A stretch of DNA of 64,000 bases from CAUZWH01 sp965224275 (GTDB taxonomy: Bacteria > Pseudomonadota > Alphaproteobacteria > SHVV01), in NCBI GenBank assembly GCA_965224275.1, contig CBDCYR010000011.1, positions 124,001-188,000 of the forward strand, in the 5' to 3' direction. The notes beneath the pieces are model-generated. The model ran no database searches, was not told the origin of the DNA, and saw nothing but the letters and a program-made list of their open reading frames with translations. Numbering within the stretch: the stretch's first letter is position 1; each line of letters opens with the position of its first letter. The translations under genes and the position numbers were made by a program. Below are positions 52,444 through 60,908 of this stretch, piece by piece.

Positions 52444-53628
52444 ATGACACGCAAATATGTCGCATCAGGCGATTCGCATATCATCGAACCCTACGATTTG
52501 TGGACCAAGGCGCTTAGTGACAAGCACGATCCGGAGAAACTGCCGCACCGATATCAGGGTGAGTATCGCGGTGTTCCGGGCGACTTCATGTTCACCGGTT
52601 ACGAGTACATGAAAATCGGCGCGTTGCGCCAGGAAGGCGCCGGCAGCACCGAGGACTCGGCCGCGCCGGTGCCGACCGACGATTTGCCCGAGGAGCTGGC
52701 CGAGAAAGTACGCATTTCCAATTCGGAACCCGGCGTGCGCCTCGAGCTTATGGCGCATGACGGTGTGAGCGCCGAGTTGATCCAGGGTACGAACATGTTA
52801 CTGGCGATGCGGACCCGCGATGCGGAGATCGTCGGCGATTGCGCGGCAGTGTTCAATGACTACTGCGCCGAGTATTGCAGCTACGATACCAACCGCCTGC
52901 TTGGCACCGCGATGATCCCGACCCACGATCCCAAGTGGGCGACGGCCGAGCTTGAGCGGGTAGCCAAGAAAGGCATGCGGTCGGTGATCATCAACACCGA
53001 CCTGCCGCCCGAATTCGCGCCCTACCGCAAGGATGTGTATGACGATTTGTGGGCCGCTGCGGTCGATCACGATATGCCGGTGACGCTGCATCTGGGCACC
53101 GGCGAGACCCGCGACCCGTTCACCTGCATTACCGAGGAAGAGCGCGAGGAATCACCGGGGCTGTTTCTCGATATCTTCGATGATGGACGGCGTGCGCTGG
53201 CCAACGAGTTCATCTTCGGTGGCATTTTCGACAAGTTTCCCAAGCTCAAGTTGATCCTGGGCGAATATGAGTGCTCGTGGGCGCCGTATTACATCTTCCG
53301 GCTGCGTCAGATGAAGGGGGCGTTGGGCCTGGCGATGGAGATCCGTCAGCCCAAACGCGAGGCCGACGAATACATCCGCGACAATGTGTGGTTCGGCTAT
53401 ACCGACGATGCATATTTCGACCGTACTTGGGACGTGATCGGTGAGGACAAGTCGATGTGGGGTTCGGACTATCCGCACCCGCGCAACACCTTCCCCAACA
53501 CGCAGGCGATCCTCGATCGCCTGTTCGCCAACGTGCCTGAGCACGTCGGCGCGAAATCGGCCGGGCTCAACATGGCCAAGCTGTTCAATCTCGATGTTCC
53601 CGCTGATGCGATGGCGGCTGCGGAATAG
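52444..53628 (+). CDS. ACMSD-like amidohydrolase (paralog B)
   Basis: 394 residues, similar throughout to 40739-41920: ASGDSHIIEPYDLW, MPVTLHLGTGETRDPF, FGGIFDKFPKLKLI, SMWGSDYPHPRNTFP. It is a metal-dependent hydrolase/decarboxylase. It lies directly after an importer, so it probably acts on the imported compound or its product. The ribosome site GGAGATG overlaps the edge of the MITE's TA flank, meaning the MITE may have altered expression. Confidence 0.9.
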   Translation: MTRKYVASGDSHIIEPYDLWTKALSDKHDPEKLPHRYQGEYRGVPGDFMFTGYEYMKIGALRQEGAGSTEDSAAPVPTDDLPEELAEKVRISNSEPGVRLELMAHDGVSAELIQGTNMLLAMRTRDAEIVGDCAAVFNDYCAEYCSYDTNRLLGTAMIPTHDPKWATAELERVAKKGMRSVIINTDLPPEFAPYRKDVYDDLWAAAVDHDMPVTLHLGTGETRDPFTCITEEEREESPGLFLDIFDDGRRALANEFIFGGIFDKFPKLKLILGEYECSWAPYYIFRLRQMKGALGLAMEIRQPKREADEYIRDNVWFGYTDDAYFDRTWDVIGEDKSMWGSDYPHPRNTFPNTQAILDRLFANVPEHVGAKSAGLNMAKLFNLDVPADAMAAAE

Positions 53629-53651
53629 GGCGGTCGAGGGTTACAACAAGG

Positions 53652-53680
53652 ACGGCGGGCCCCAGTGCCCGCCGTTTTGT
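53652..53680 (+). terminator. Rho-independent terminator
   Basis: Stem ACGGCGGGC / GCCCGCCGT followed by TTTTG, 24 bases after the amidohydrolase stop. Confidence 0.9.
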
Positions 53681-53744
53681 TGAGCGGCCGCCATAGCTTT
53701 TGACGACCTGGCTGAGCCGCAGATGGGTTGCATCGCTCACCCGC

Positions 53745-54566
53745 CTACTCCTTGAACTGATCGCCGCGCCATTTCAGTGCGGCGCCGAGCCCATCCTTCT
53801 TGGTGATCTCCTTGAACTGCGTGCCGCTTTCGGTATCGACGGCATACATGATCGAGACGATGTCGACGCCGTTAAGAATCCCGTTGCGCAGACCCGCGGC
53901 TTCGGCAGCTCGCCGCAGACCGAGTTTGGTGCCATTGAGCGCTTCGGGATCGACCAGCGCCATGCGGTGGGCGAGCTTACGAGCGGACGCTTCGAGATCA
54001 TCGGCCGGGACGACGCGGTTGACCATGCCGAAATCCTTGGCGGTCTCAGCGTCGATCATGTCGCCCATATAGAGGAGCTCTCGTGCTCGCTTATGGCCAA
54101 TGATGAACGGCATGATCAAAGCCGGTCCAACGCCGGAAAAGCGTACTTCGGGCTCGCCGAACTTGGCATCGTCGCTGCAGATCGTGAGGTCGCAAAACAT
54201 TGCAATCTCGCAGCCGCCGCCGACCGCGTAGCCTTGAACTTGCGCGATCACCGGCTTGTTCATGTCCCAGGGCTTCATCTCGAAGGCGCAAGATTCGTGC
54301 AGATACTCGCGCCACTTTAGGGGGGCGTTGCGCCACTTGGCCTTTTCCGGATCCTCGGTGCCGATGTCGTAGCCGACGCAGAAGGCGCGTCCAGCGCCGC
54401 GTAGCAGGACGACCCGGGTGTCGGGATCCTCGTCGGCCCGGGTTAGGGCCTCCATCGCCGCCAGGCGGAGCGGCACATTGATCGCATTGAGTTTGTCGGG
54501 CCGGTTCAGGGTGACGATGCCGACCTTGCCATCGGTTTCGTAGAGCACCAGATCTTCTTCGCTCAT
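53745..54566 (-). CDS. enoyl-CoA hydratase/isomerase family protein
   Basis: 273 residues of the crotonase fold: IVTLNRPDKLNAINVPL, VVLLRGAGRAFCVGYDIG (oxyanion strand), VQGYAVGGGCEIAMFCDLTI, and FGEPEVRFSGVGPALIMPF with Glu in the catalytic region. It hydrates or isomerises acyl-CoA intermediates. AAGGAAACG precedes the ATG. Upstream on the same strand lies a fragment of an acyl-CoA synthetase, a natural pathway partner now broken. Confidence 0.9.
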   Translation of the reverse strand: MSEEDLVLYETDGKVGIVTLNRPDKLNAINVPLRLAAMEALTRADEDPDTRVVLLRGAGRAFCVGYDIGTEDPEKAKWRNAPLKWREYLHESCAFEMKPWDMNKPVIAQVQGYAVGGGCEIAMFCDLTICSDDAKFGEPEVRFSGVGPALIMPFIIGHKRARELLYMGDMIDAETAKDFGMVNRVVPADDLEASARKLAHRMALVDPEALNGTKLGLRRAAEAAGLRNGILNGVDIVSIMYAVDTESGTQFKEITKKDGLGAALKWRGDQFKE

Positions 54567-54609
54567 GATTTTCGTTTCCTTATTTCACCTAACTTTAGAG
54601 CTGAAACCG

Positions 54610-54805
54610 GCGCGGCTGTTGCCAACTTTGGCAATCGCGCCGAGCCCTTGCACGGTGCCGCCGATCAGCGCGCCACCGCCGGCAGCTCGATACCCTCGCC
54701 GCCGATTTCGGCGAAACCGCTGTCGTAAATCACGGCCGCGCCGACACGTTTGGCAGCGGCTTTTTCATATTCGTCAAGAATGCGATGGGCGCTGATGCGA
54801 CAATC
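54610..54805 (-). pseudogene. NDP-forming acyl-CoA synthetase fragment
   Basis: The minus strand encodes RILDEYEKAAAKRVGAAVIY followed by DSGFAEIGGEGIEL, like the CoA-binding segment of ADP-forming acyl-CoA synthetases (AAVI-S-GFAE-G-EG). The flanking codons are out of frame, and a C-terminal bit (ALIGGTVQGLGAIAKVG) follows in another frame. Only this patch remains. Confidence 0.45.
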
Positions 54806-54821
54806 ACCAGATTGAGGGGAT

Positions 54822-55024
54822 CGGAAAGCGCCGGTTTCCTTGGTGAAGGCTTTGAAGAACGCTTCGTTCTCGGTGTTGGTCCAGCTGCCGCCTCAAGTAT
54901 TGACGACGACGAAATTGTCGGCCGCCTTGGCGCTTGTGATTATGCTGGGCGCAGCGGCAACCACGGCCGTGGCGGCAGCACCTTGCTTGATGAACGTACG
55001 GCGTGATGGCCGTCTGATTTTCTG
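54822..55024 (-). pseudogene. polyamine-type ABC binding protein, N-terminal fragment
   Basis: The minus strand reads RRTFIKQGAAATAVVAAAPS (a twin-arginine signal), then ADNFVVVNT, a TGA stop where a Trp is expected, and GGSWTNTENEAFFKAFTKET. This is the start of a spermidine/putrescine-type binding protein. It is cut off on one side by unrelated sequence and on the other by the IS110 element. Confidence 0.65.
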
Positions 55025-55058
55025 GTGGATCGATCCTCCCTGGACGCTCTCATGTTTG

Positions 55059-56114
55059 TCAAGCACTCGATGGGGCCGTGAGGACGCGGTAGATCTCGCG
55101 GGCCACGTAACGCTTCAGGCAGCGCATGATCTCGCGTTTGGACAGCCCCTCCAGGGTCCTGCGAGCGACATAGGCTCGGGTCCGCTCGTCGGTTCGCATT
55201 CGGCACACGACGACCATGTGCAGGGCGGAGTTGGCTTGGCGGTTGCCTCCGCGGTTGAGACGGTGGCGTTGCGTCTTCCCACTCGATGCGGGGATCGGGC
55301 AGACGCCGCACATCATGGCGAAGCTCGCCTCGGAGCGGAGCCGATCCGGGTTATCCCCAACGGCGACCATTACTGCGCCTGCGTTTTCGGTGCCCACGCC
55401 TTCGAGCTCGAGCAGACTGGGGGCGAGCTCCTCGACCAAGGGGACGATGAACCGGTCGAGTTCAGCGATCTCGTCGTTGATGTCGAGGATTCTGCGGGCG
55501 AGGGACTTCAGGGAGAGCTTGGTCGCGACCACCGGGTCTCGATAGCCGACCGTGTCCGGCCTCCAGGCCGCACAGGTACGGAGGCGCTGCATGCGGGTGA
55601 GGTTGCGGACCTGGTCACGCACTTCCTCCGGTGCGGCAACGATGGTGTTGTGGAGTTGTTGCAGGGCCGCGCGGCGGCACTTGATTGCCGTCTTTCGCGT
55701 TGTTCGCAGCACCCGCAGGGCTTCCACGCTGCCGGAACGGTCTTTGGCCACCTGGACCCGGCGTCTTGTGCGCGCCGCCTCGGCCGCGGAGATCGCATCC
55801 AGGGCATCGTCCTTGCCCTTGGCTCTTCGGCTGGCTGGGTCCGGCCCGGTCACCTCGAGCACGGGGATACCCGAGAGTGCCAGGTGCCGGGTGATGCCGG
55901 CTCCGTAGGTACCGGTGGATTCCACTCCTACACGAAGCAGCTCGCCATGAGAGCGGAACCAGCGAAGCATCGCCCGGTAGCCGGCTCGGGTGGTGGAGAA
56001 CGATTCGGTACCAAGCACCGTTCCGTCGTGGCTCACGACGGCGGCGGTGTGCAGGTCCTGGTGGGTGTCGACGCCACCGATGATCTGGATGTTGTCGGCT
56101 GTTGTAGTCGCCAT
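55059..56114 (-). CDS. IS110-family transposase/recombinase, intact
   Basis: 351 residues from MATTTADNIQIIGGVDTHQD. The N-terminal RuvC-like DEDD domain has GGVDTHQDLHTAAVV, VGVESTGTYGAGI and the D-D pair in GKDDALDAISAA. The C-terminal Transposase_20 domain has LLELEGVGTENAGAVMVAVG, MMCGVCPIPASSGKTQRHRL and a serine in RGGNRQANSALH. The protein looks closer to actinobacterial IS110 members than to proteobacterial ones (from memory), so it may have crossed phyla. IS110 enzymes recombine DNA guided by a structured bridge RNA. Confidence 0.92.
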   Translation of the reverse strand: MATTTADNIQIIGGVDTHQDLHTAAVVSHDGTVLGTESFSTTRAGYRAMLRWFRSHGELLRVGVESTGTYGAGITRHLALSGIPVLEVTGPDPASRRAKGKDDALDAISAAEAARTRRRVQVAKDRSGSVEALRVLRTTRKTAIKCRRAALQQLHNTIVAAPEEVRDQVRNLTRMQRLRTCAAWRPDTVGYRDPVVATKLSLKSLARRILDINDEIAELDRFIVPLVEELAPSLLELEGVGTENAGAVMVAVGDNPDRLRSEASFAMMCGVCPIPASSGKTQRHRLNRGGNRQANSALHMVVVCRMRTDERTRAYVARRTLEGLSKREIMRCLKRYVAREIYRVLTAPSSA

Positions 56115-56420
56115 GTCCGCCCCCTGGTCTATGATGGGTGGAGGGGTTGGCTCCGAACTCAGCCGATGTCGGACACGACAGTGACGGGGCGCCCAAGGCC
56201 GGGCTCTCATCAGGTCACGATGTCGGTCGAGGTCGGAACCTCAACCGGTTGCCCCCGGGTGGCCGACATGTCCGGGGAATGACATCTCGGTCGATCTGAG
56301 TGTGGGTCAAGCCACCCAAGGACGGCCGGCCCTATCAGTCTAGATGCGTCTATCGCTGTGCGGGTCAGGTCACTCCGAGGGAACCGGCCCGCAGATACTC
56401 ACTATCGCTGTGTTCAATTG
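56115..56420 (-). ncRNA. candidate IS110 bridge-RNA region (5' non-coding end of the element)
   Basis: In the IS110 group the bridge RNA lies in the non-coding end upstream of the recombinase gene. This stretch is non-coding and GC-rich, and it contains paired segments such as GATGTCGGACACGACAG and CCGACATGTCC, and GGTCGGAACCTCAACC. The element's outer border is not visible, and the RNA's exact limits are not determined. Confidence 0.4.
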
Positions 56421-56529
56421 ACGCGACTTGTACGCACGACTCTACTCTCTACGCTCGCGGTCCGAACAACTAGCGCGATCACTCCAGGGAAACCATCGTT
56501 CGCGGTCCTCTGCACGTACCGGCGTGCGG

Positions 56530-57900
56530 TCAAACCGGCCGCGCCGCGAGCACGCGGTCGTGGATAGCGTCCTGGCGGTCAGCCGGCGGCACGCTGTCGG
56601 TTTCGAGCGTGATGTCGAGCACTTCCTTGCCAAAGGCCTGGATGAGTTCGTCATCGGCGATGTCGTTGCGCGCCGCAACGGGATGGATGACCTCGAAATT
56701 GTAAGTCGGGATCACCCCATGGCTATCGACTTTGAGCATTTTGCGCCGTTCCTGGCCGCTACCGACTTGTTGGATGCCCTCGCGGATGAGATCACGCAGC
56801 AGGCGTACGCCGCGGTCGGTGGTACCGTGATACTCGGCGTCATGTACGGCAATGGAACCCATACCAGTGAGGGCTTCGTAGTCGCCGGGCAGTTTCTGGC
56901 GGTCGTAGTAGGGACGGTCCGGCAGCTGGCCAAACAGGTCTGTTTTGTTGCGGCCGAGCTGTTCGGGGTCGCCTTCGTGATCGGGATCGCCTTCGTGATC
57001 GGGATCGACGCAATCGTTGAACAGGCGAATGCCGATCGTCAGATTGTTTTCGTCGTCGACGGGCACGCACCAGCGCGTGCACCAGCTGTAGTGGGTGTAA
57101 CGCGGCTGCTCGGCGCCTTGGACACCGCTGAACTGGTGCGAGTTGGGGAGGATCGCGTCGCTGCCGCGGATCCACAAATTATCGCCAACCCGGCGCATCG
57201 CGACACCGAGCATGCCGACCGGGGTTTCGAGATATTCGTAGAGCGGCTGGGCGCCGAAGTCCGGCGAGAAATGGGCGTCGGCAACCAGCGTATGGAGAAA
57301 CATGAGGTGCGAGAGGTCGACGCCGTTTTCGTGCGACTGCAGCCAATTGCACGGGTATTCGAAGAGGTAGGGCACCATGCGATTGTCTTCGGGGTAGGCG
57401 AGGGTGTCGTAGAGCGGGAACACCGGCTCCTCTTCCGGCGGCCCCATATGGGCAAAGATCAGCCCACCGAACTCGCGCACCGGGTAGGCGCCCTGGAACA
57501 CTGAGTCCTTGAGACGGCTTTCAGGCGGCTCACCGGGCGTGGCCAGGCAGGTTCCGTCGACATCGTAGGTCCAGCCATGGTAGCAGCAGCGCAGGCCGCG
57601 CTCCTGCGGAATGCCATATTCCAGTGACACGCCGCGATGAACGCAGTTGAGGTGCAACAGGCCGAGTTGGTCGCTGCGATCGCGGAACAGCACCAGATCC
57701 TCGCACATGATGCGAATGCGCCGGGGCACGTCGGTCACATCGGAAGACAGGGCGACCGGCTGCCAATAGCGCCGCAGGTACTCGCCGCACGGAGTCCGCG
57801 GGCCGACTTCGGTCAGTAGCGGGTCGGGGCTCGGGCGTTGCGACCGGTGGTAGCCGCTATAGGGCTTGAGCGTCGCCGGGGTGCTTGTCGTCGCCATCAT
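56530..57900 (-). CDS. Rieske non-haem iron oxygenase, alpha subunit (phthalate 4,5-dioxygenase-like)
   Basis: 456 residues. Rieske ligands are C86-x-H88 (CVHRG) and C105-x2-H108 (CCYHGW). The iron site is HENGVDLSHLMFLH (D-x2-H-x4-H). The opening LLTEVGPRTPCGEYLRRYWQ pairs it with the protein at 44555-45790. An 18-bp in-frame repeat gives DHEGDPDHEGDP near residues 300-315. It should oxidise an aromatic acid or ether with electrons from a reductase that is not in the window. Confidence 0.92.
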   Translation of the reverse strand: MMATTSTPATLKPYSGYHRSQRPSPDPLLTEVGPRTPCGEYLRRYWQPVALSSDVTDVPRRIRIMCEDLVLFRDRSDQLGLLHLNCVHRGVSLEYGIPQERGLRCCYHGWTYDVDGTCLATPGEPPESRLKDSVFQGAYPVREFGGLIFAHMGPPEEEPVFPLYDTLAYPEDNRMVPYLFEYPCNWLQSHENGVDLSHLMFLHTLVADAHFSPDFGAQPLYEYLETPVGMLGVAMRRVGDNLWIRGSDAILPNSHQFSGVQGAEQPRYTHYSWCTRWCVPVDDENNLTIGIRLFNDCVDPDHEGDPDHEGDPEQLGRNKTDLFGQLPDRPYYDRQKLPGDYEALTGMGSIAVHDAEYHGTTDRGVRLLRDLIREGIQQVGSGQERRKMLKVDSHGVIPTYNFEVIHPVAARNDIADDELIQAFGKEVLDITLETDSVPPADRQDAIHDRVLAARPV

Positions 57901-57982
57901 TCCACCTTATCAAAACCCGGCAGGTTATATTTCTATTTGTCGGAAGTTTTTTCCAAAAAATAGGAAATGAGCAGGGGCGTAA

Positions 57983-58168
57983 ATGCTGACTTTCGACAGG
58001 CCGGAAATCGATGCGTTTTGGCAACGCGCGTGTCGCGAAAGGACTATCGATCCCAACGTCCGGCACGATGCGACGACATTCGGCGAACTGGAGTTCGCGG
58101 GCGTCCCGCCGGAAGAAATCTGGGCGTTCGTGCACCGGCGCTATTTCGGTTGGCAGTGCAAAGCCTGA
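57983..58168 (+). CDS. short hypothetical protein, possibly truncated
   Basis: 61 residues (FDRPEIDAFWQRACRERTID ... EEIWAFVHRRYFGWQCKA). I do not recognise it. The frame continues for some 30 sense codons after the TGA (GIPWRDDIELVCKDVRADL), which hints at a longer gene ended by a nonsense mutation. Confidence 0.35.
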   Translation: MLTFDRPEIDAFWQRACRERTIDPNVRHDATTFGELEFAGVPPEEIWAFVHRRYFGWQCKA

Positions 58169-58278
58169 GGAATCCCGTGGCGCGACGACATCGAGCTGGT
58201 GTGTAAAGACGTTCGAGCTGATTTGCAAGGCGTGAATGGTTTCCCTCAAAACAGTGACGGAAGCAAAGTCGTGAAAAG

Positions 58279-58584
58279 TTAGTCTTCCGCAGGCGGGAGG
58301 TGGCGATGAACGTCCTGGTTTCCATGCAAGATGCGAATGACGATAATCGCCGAGCCGGATTCGCGATAGAAAATCTGGTGACGCCCGCTCGCCAGACTGC
58401 CGTAGCCCTTCCTAAGCTCATCCCGTTGGTGGCCGATTGAAGGCTGATCGCGGATCGCAGCGACGTTTTGACGAATCGCGCCGAGGTAGCTTCGCCGCTG
58501 CTCGTCGCCCCAGGTCGCTTTGGTGTAGGCCGCTATCTCCGCCAGATCACGCCGCGCCGCCGAGGCGATAAGCAGCTTTCTCAT
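58279..58584 (-). CDS. RelE/ParE-family toxin
   Basis: 101 residues with the ParE pattern: SAARRDLAEIAAYTKATWGD, LRKGYGSLASGRHQIFYRES and IVIRILHGNQD. ParE toxins block DNA gyrase; RelE ones cut mRNA. The start overlaps the antitoxin stop by four bases, so translation is coupled. Confidence 0.9.
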   Translation of the reverse strand: MRKLLIASAARRDLAEIAAYTKATWGDEQRRSYLGAIRQNVAAIRDQPSIGHQRDELRKGYGSLASGRHQIFYRESGSAIIVIRILHGNQDVHRHLPPAED

Positions 58585-58829
58585 AGACGCGCAAAGAACG
58601 CATCAAGCTCTTGATCGTCAGTGATTTCGGTTACCCGGCCGCTGGCTACATCGGCCTCGCCCGCCGCCAACGCCTTCTTCAGCTGCTTGAGTTTGAGTTG
58701 GTAGATCTCGTCGTGTTCGGTCATCAGGCGCAGCGCCTCTCGGATGACCTCGCTTGCGTTGTTGTAAAGGCCCGAACTGACCTTTTTGCGAACCAAGTCT
58801 TCAAGCACCGGCGTCAAGGACACATGCAT
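58581..58829 (-). CDS. ParD-like antitoxin
   Basis: 82 residues from MHVSLTPVLEDLVRKKVSSG (ATG at 58829, GGAG upstream). The ribbon-helix-helix part continues NNASEVIREALRLM; the acidic C-terminus (ITDDQELDAFFARL) would wrap the toxin. It should repress its own operon. The pair may stabilise this repeat-rich region. Confidence 0.9.
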   Translation of the reverse strand: MHVSLTPVLEDLVRKKVSSGLYNNASEVIREALRLMTEHDEIYQLKLKQLKKALAAGEADVASGRVTEITDDQELDAFFARL

Positions 58830-58956
58830 CGAGGACAATCTCCTTTGGCGCCTACTGTATTGGGACAAGACAAAGATTATCAAAGATTGATATCCATACG
58901 TTACGACCGGTATGCGAAACTGTGCAACAGGGTGAACATCGCAAGGACCTCGGCTG

Positions 58957-59962
58957 ATGGCGCGTGACAAGATCTCGATGGCGATGGCGATCCCACCCGG
59001 CATGAACGCGGCCTATGGTTTCTTAGCGGCGTGAAAGGCGCTCGGCTACGATCGCGACGAAGACATCGAACTCGAACTCTTCTACGGCATCGAACCCGAC
59101 GCGACGGCACGCAGCCTCTATGCCGGCGACTGCGATATTGCTTGTCTTAACACGATGGTTGGCTTGGTCGGCCGCGACCAAGGTTTGCCGATGATCGCAG
59201 TCGGCAGCAAAGCGCGCAGCACCCACCGCTGGTTCGCAGTAGCGCCCAATAGTCCCATCTCCGCCTTGCCGGATTTGCGCGGCAAACGCATTGCCTGTGA
59301 CTTCACACACCTGGCAACACTCGCCGAATCGGCGCTACTCGAGGAGGGTGTCCGGGCCGATGAGATCACTTGGGTGCCCTGGCGGGGCGGTGGCACTCGG
59401 GCGGGGGAAATGGTGGCGCCGCTGCGCGATGGTGAGATCGACGCGGTTTTCGTGATTGATTGGAACGACGGCGACTTTGTTGCCGAGGGCCTGCCGCTGC
59501 GCCATCTACCATCGCGCCTGCTGGAGCGGATCAAGGTGTCGTCGTGCTACTGGACGACCGAGTCGTATCTCGGCGCCAACGGTGATCTCGTCGGACGCGC
59601 CGTGCGGGCGGTTGCCAAGAGCCTGGTGTTTGCCTTCGCCAATCCGCAAGCCACTGTGCGTTTGATGTGGGACTTCGCGCCGGAGACCCGGCCTGCAGCC
59701 GTACAACATGAGCGCGTGCAGCGGCGCGACCTCGCAATCCTCCAAGCCTGCCTCGAGACGATGCGCATCGATGCGGACGATGCTGATCGGCGATGGGGGC
59801 GTTCGATGCCGAGGACATCGTCGCGTGGACAGAATTCCTGCTGCATAGCCAAGCGATCGCCAAGCCTCTCGAGCCGACGCGTTGCTACACCACGGGGTTG
59901 GTCGATGGGTTCAACGACTTCGACGAAGACGTCGTGCGCGCCCAGGCCAACTCAATGCGCTA
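58957..59962 (+). pseudogene. NMT1/THI5-like binding protein, broken by a stop and a frameshift
   Basis: It starts MARDKISMAMAIPPGMNAAY, meets a TGA at 59032-59034 after 25 codons, and continues in frame: KALGYDRDEDIELELFYGI, DIACLNTMVGLVGRDQGL, DLRGKRIACDFTHLATLAES. Near 59790 it shifts frame to GAFDAEDIVAWTEFLLHS, ending at the TAG at 59960-59962. Two independent lesions show that it is not functional. It is related in type to the protein at 36246-37136. Its stop overlaps the TA flank of a MITE. Confidence 0.85.
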
Positions 59963-60078
59963 GCGCATTTCAGGTTGGCTCGACCCATCCCACTCGCCGT
60001 CCCAACCACCCCAAGGGTACCCTAGTCGGGTGGTTGGGCCGGGGGAGTGGGATGGGTCGAGCCAATTCTGAAACGCGC
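59963..60078. mobile_element. 116-bp MITE of the 22.46-kb family, TA-flanked
   Basis: Ends GCGCATTTCAGGTTGGCTCG and (complement) GCGCGTTTCAGAATTGGCTC, with TA at 59961-59962 and 60079-60080. It sits exactly between two convergent stop codons: before insertion both genes ended on one shared CTAG. Confidence 0.88.
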
Positions 60079-60833
60079 TAGATCGCGACCGTAACGCCGC
60101 CGTCGACGGTGATGATCTGACCGGTAACGTAACGGGCTTTTTCCGACACCAAGAAGGTCACCACATCGGCAATGTCCTCGGGCGTGCCAATCCGCCTGAG
60201 CGGCACCGTCGGGGCGATCGCTTTTAGCCCCTTGGGTCCTATCGAATGCACGGGGTCCAGGCTCTGGGCCGTGCGGATAAAGCCGGGTGCGATCCCATTG
60301 ACGCGAATTTGTTGTGGTGCGAGTTCGATTGCCAAGGCGCGCACCAAGCCAGCCACGCCGGCTTTCGCGGCCGAATAAGGGACATGATCGCCCCAGCCGA
60401 CGCCATGCCCGGCGATGGATGACAGGCACACGATCGCCCCTTTCCTGGCCCGGCGCATTTTCGGGGCCGCGGCGCGCACGACTCGCATCATGCCTTTGAG
60501 GTCGATCTCGTGGGTGATGTCCCACTCCTCGTCCTTCAGCTTCCGCAGCGGCATATGTTTGGCGATGCCCGCATTGTTCACGATCACGTCGAGTCCGGTA
60601 CGGTGTTTCGTTTCGACCGCCGCAACCACGTCGTTGACGCAAGTGGTGTCGGAGACATCCATGTAGTGAAATTCGGCATCACCGCCGCGCTTGATCTGGC
60701 GGGCGATCGCCCGGCCCTGTTGCTCAAGAATGTCGGTCACGATGACGCGATATCCCTCCTTGCCGAGCGCCCTGGCGGTTGCCGCGCCAATGCCGATACC
60801 GGCGCCGGTTACGAGTGCGATGGGTTTGGCCAT
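60078..60833 (-). CDS. SDR-family oxidoreductase
   Basis: 251 residues from MAKPIALVTGAGIGIG. Cofactor site TGAGIGIG; NNAG in VIVNNAGIAKH; catalytic Ser in CLSSIAGHG; Tyr/Lys in PYSAAKAGV; C-terminal VTGQIITVDGGV. It resembles FabG-like/2,3-dihydrodiol dehydrogenases, which follow Rieske dioxygenases in aromatic pathways (inference). The stop TAG overlaps a MITE boundary without changing the protein. Confidence 0.9.
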   Translation of the reverse strand: MAKPIALVTGAGIGIGAATARALGKEGYRVIVTDILEQQGRAIARQIKRGGDAEFHYMDVSDTTCVNDVVAAVETKHRTGLDVIVNNAGIAKHMPLRKLKDEEWDITHEIDLKGMMRVVRAAAPKMRRARKGAIVCLSSIAGHGVGWGDHVPYSAAKAGVAGLVRALAIELAPQQIRVNGIAPGFIRTAQSLDPVHSIGPKGLKAIAPTVPLRRIGTPEDIADVVTFLVSEKARYVTGQIITVDGGVTVAI

Positions 60834-60908
60834 AAGTCCTCCTCGATGTGGGCGGGCGAGACGACGTCGCCAACGCCCCAAGGTCTCAAAGTCTCAAGGC
60901 TGCCGGAT

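Noticed and set aside
54840..56282. A 480-codon + strand frame
   Set aside because: It is antisense to the intact IS110 recombinase gene and the fossils beside it, and its translation shows no known domain.
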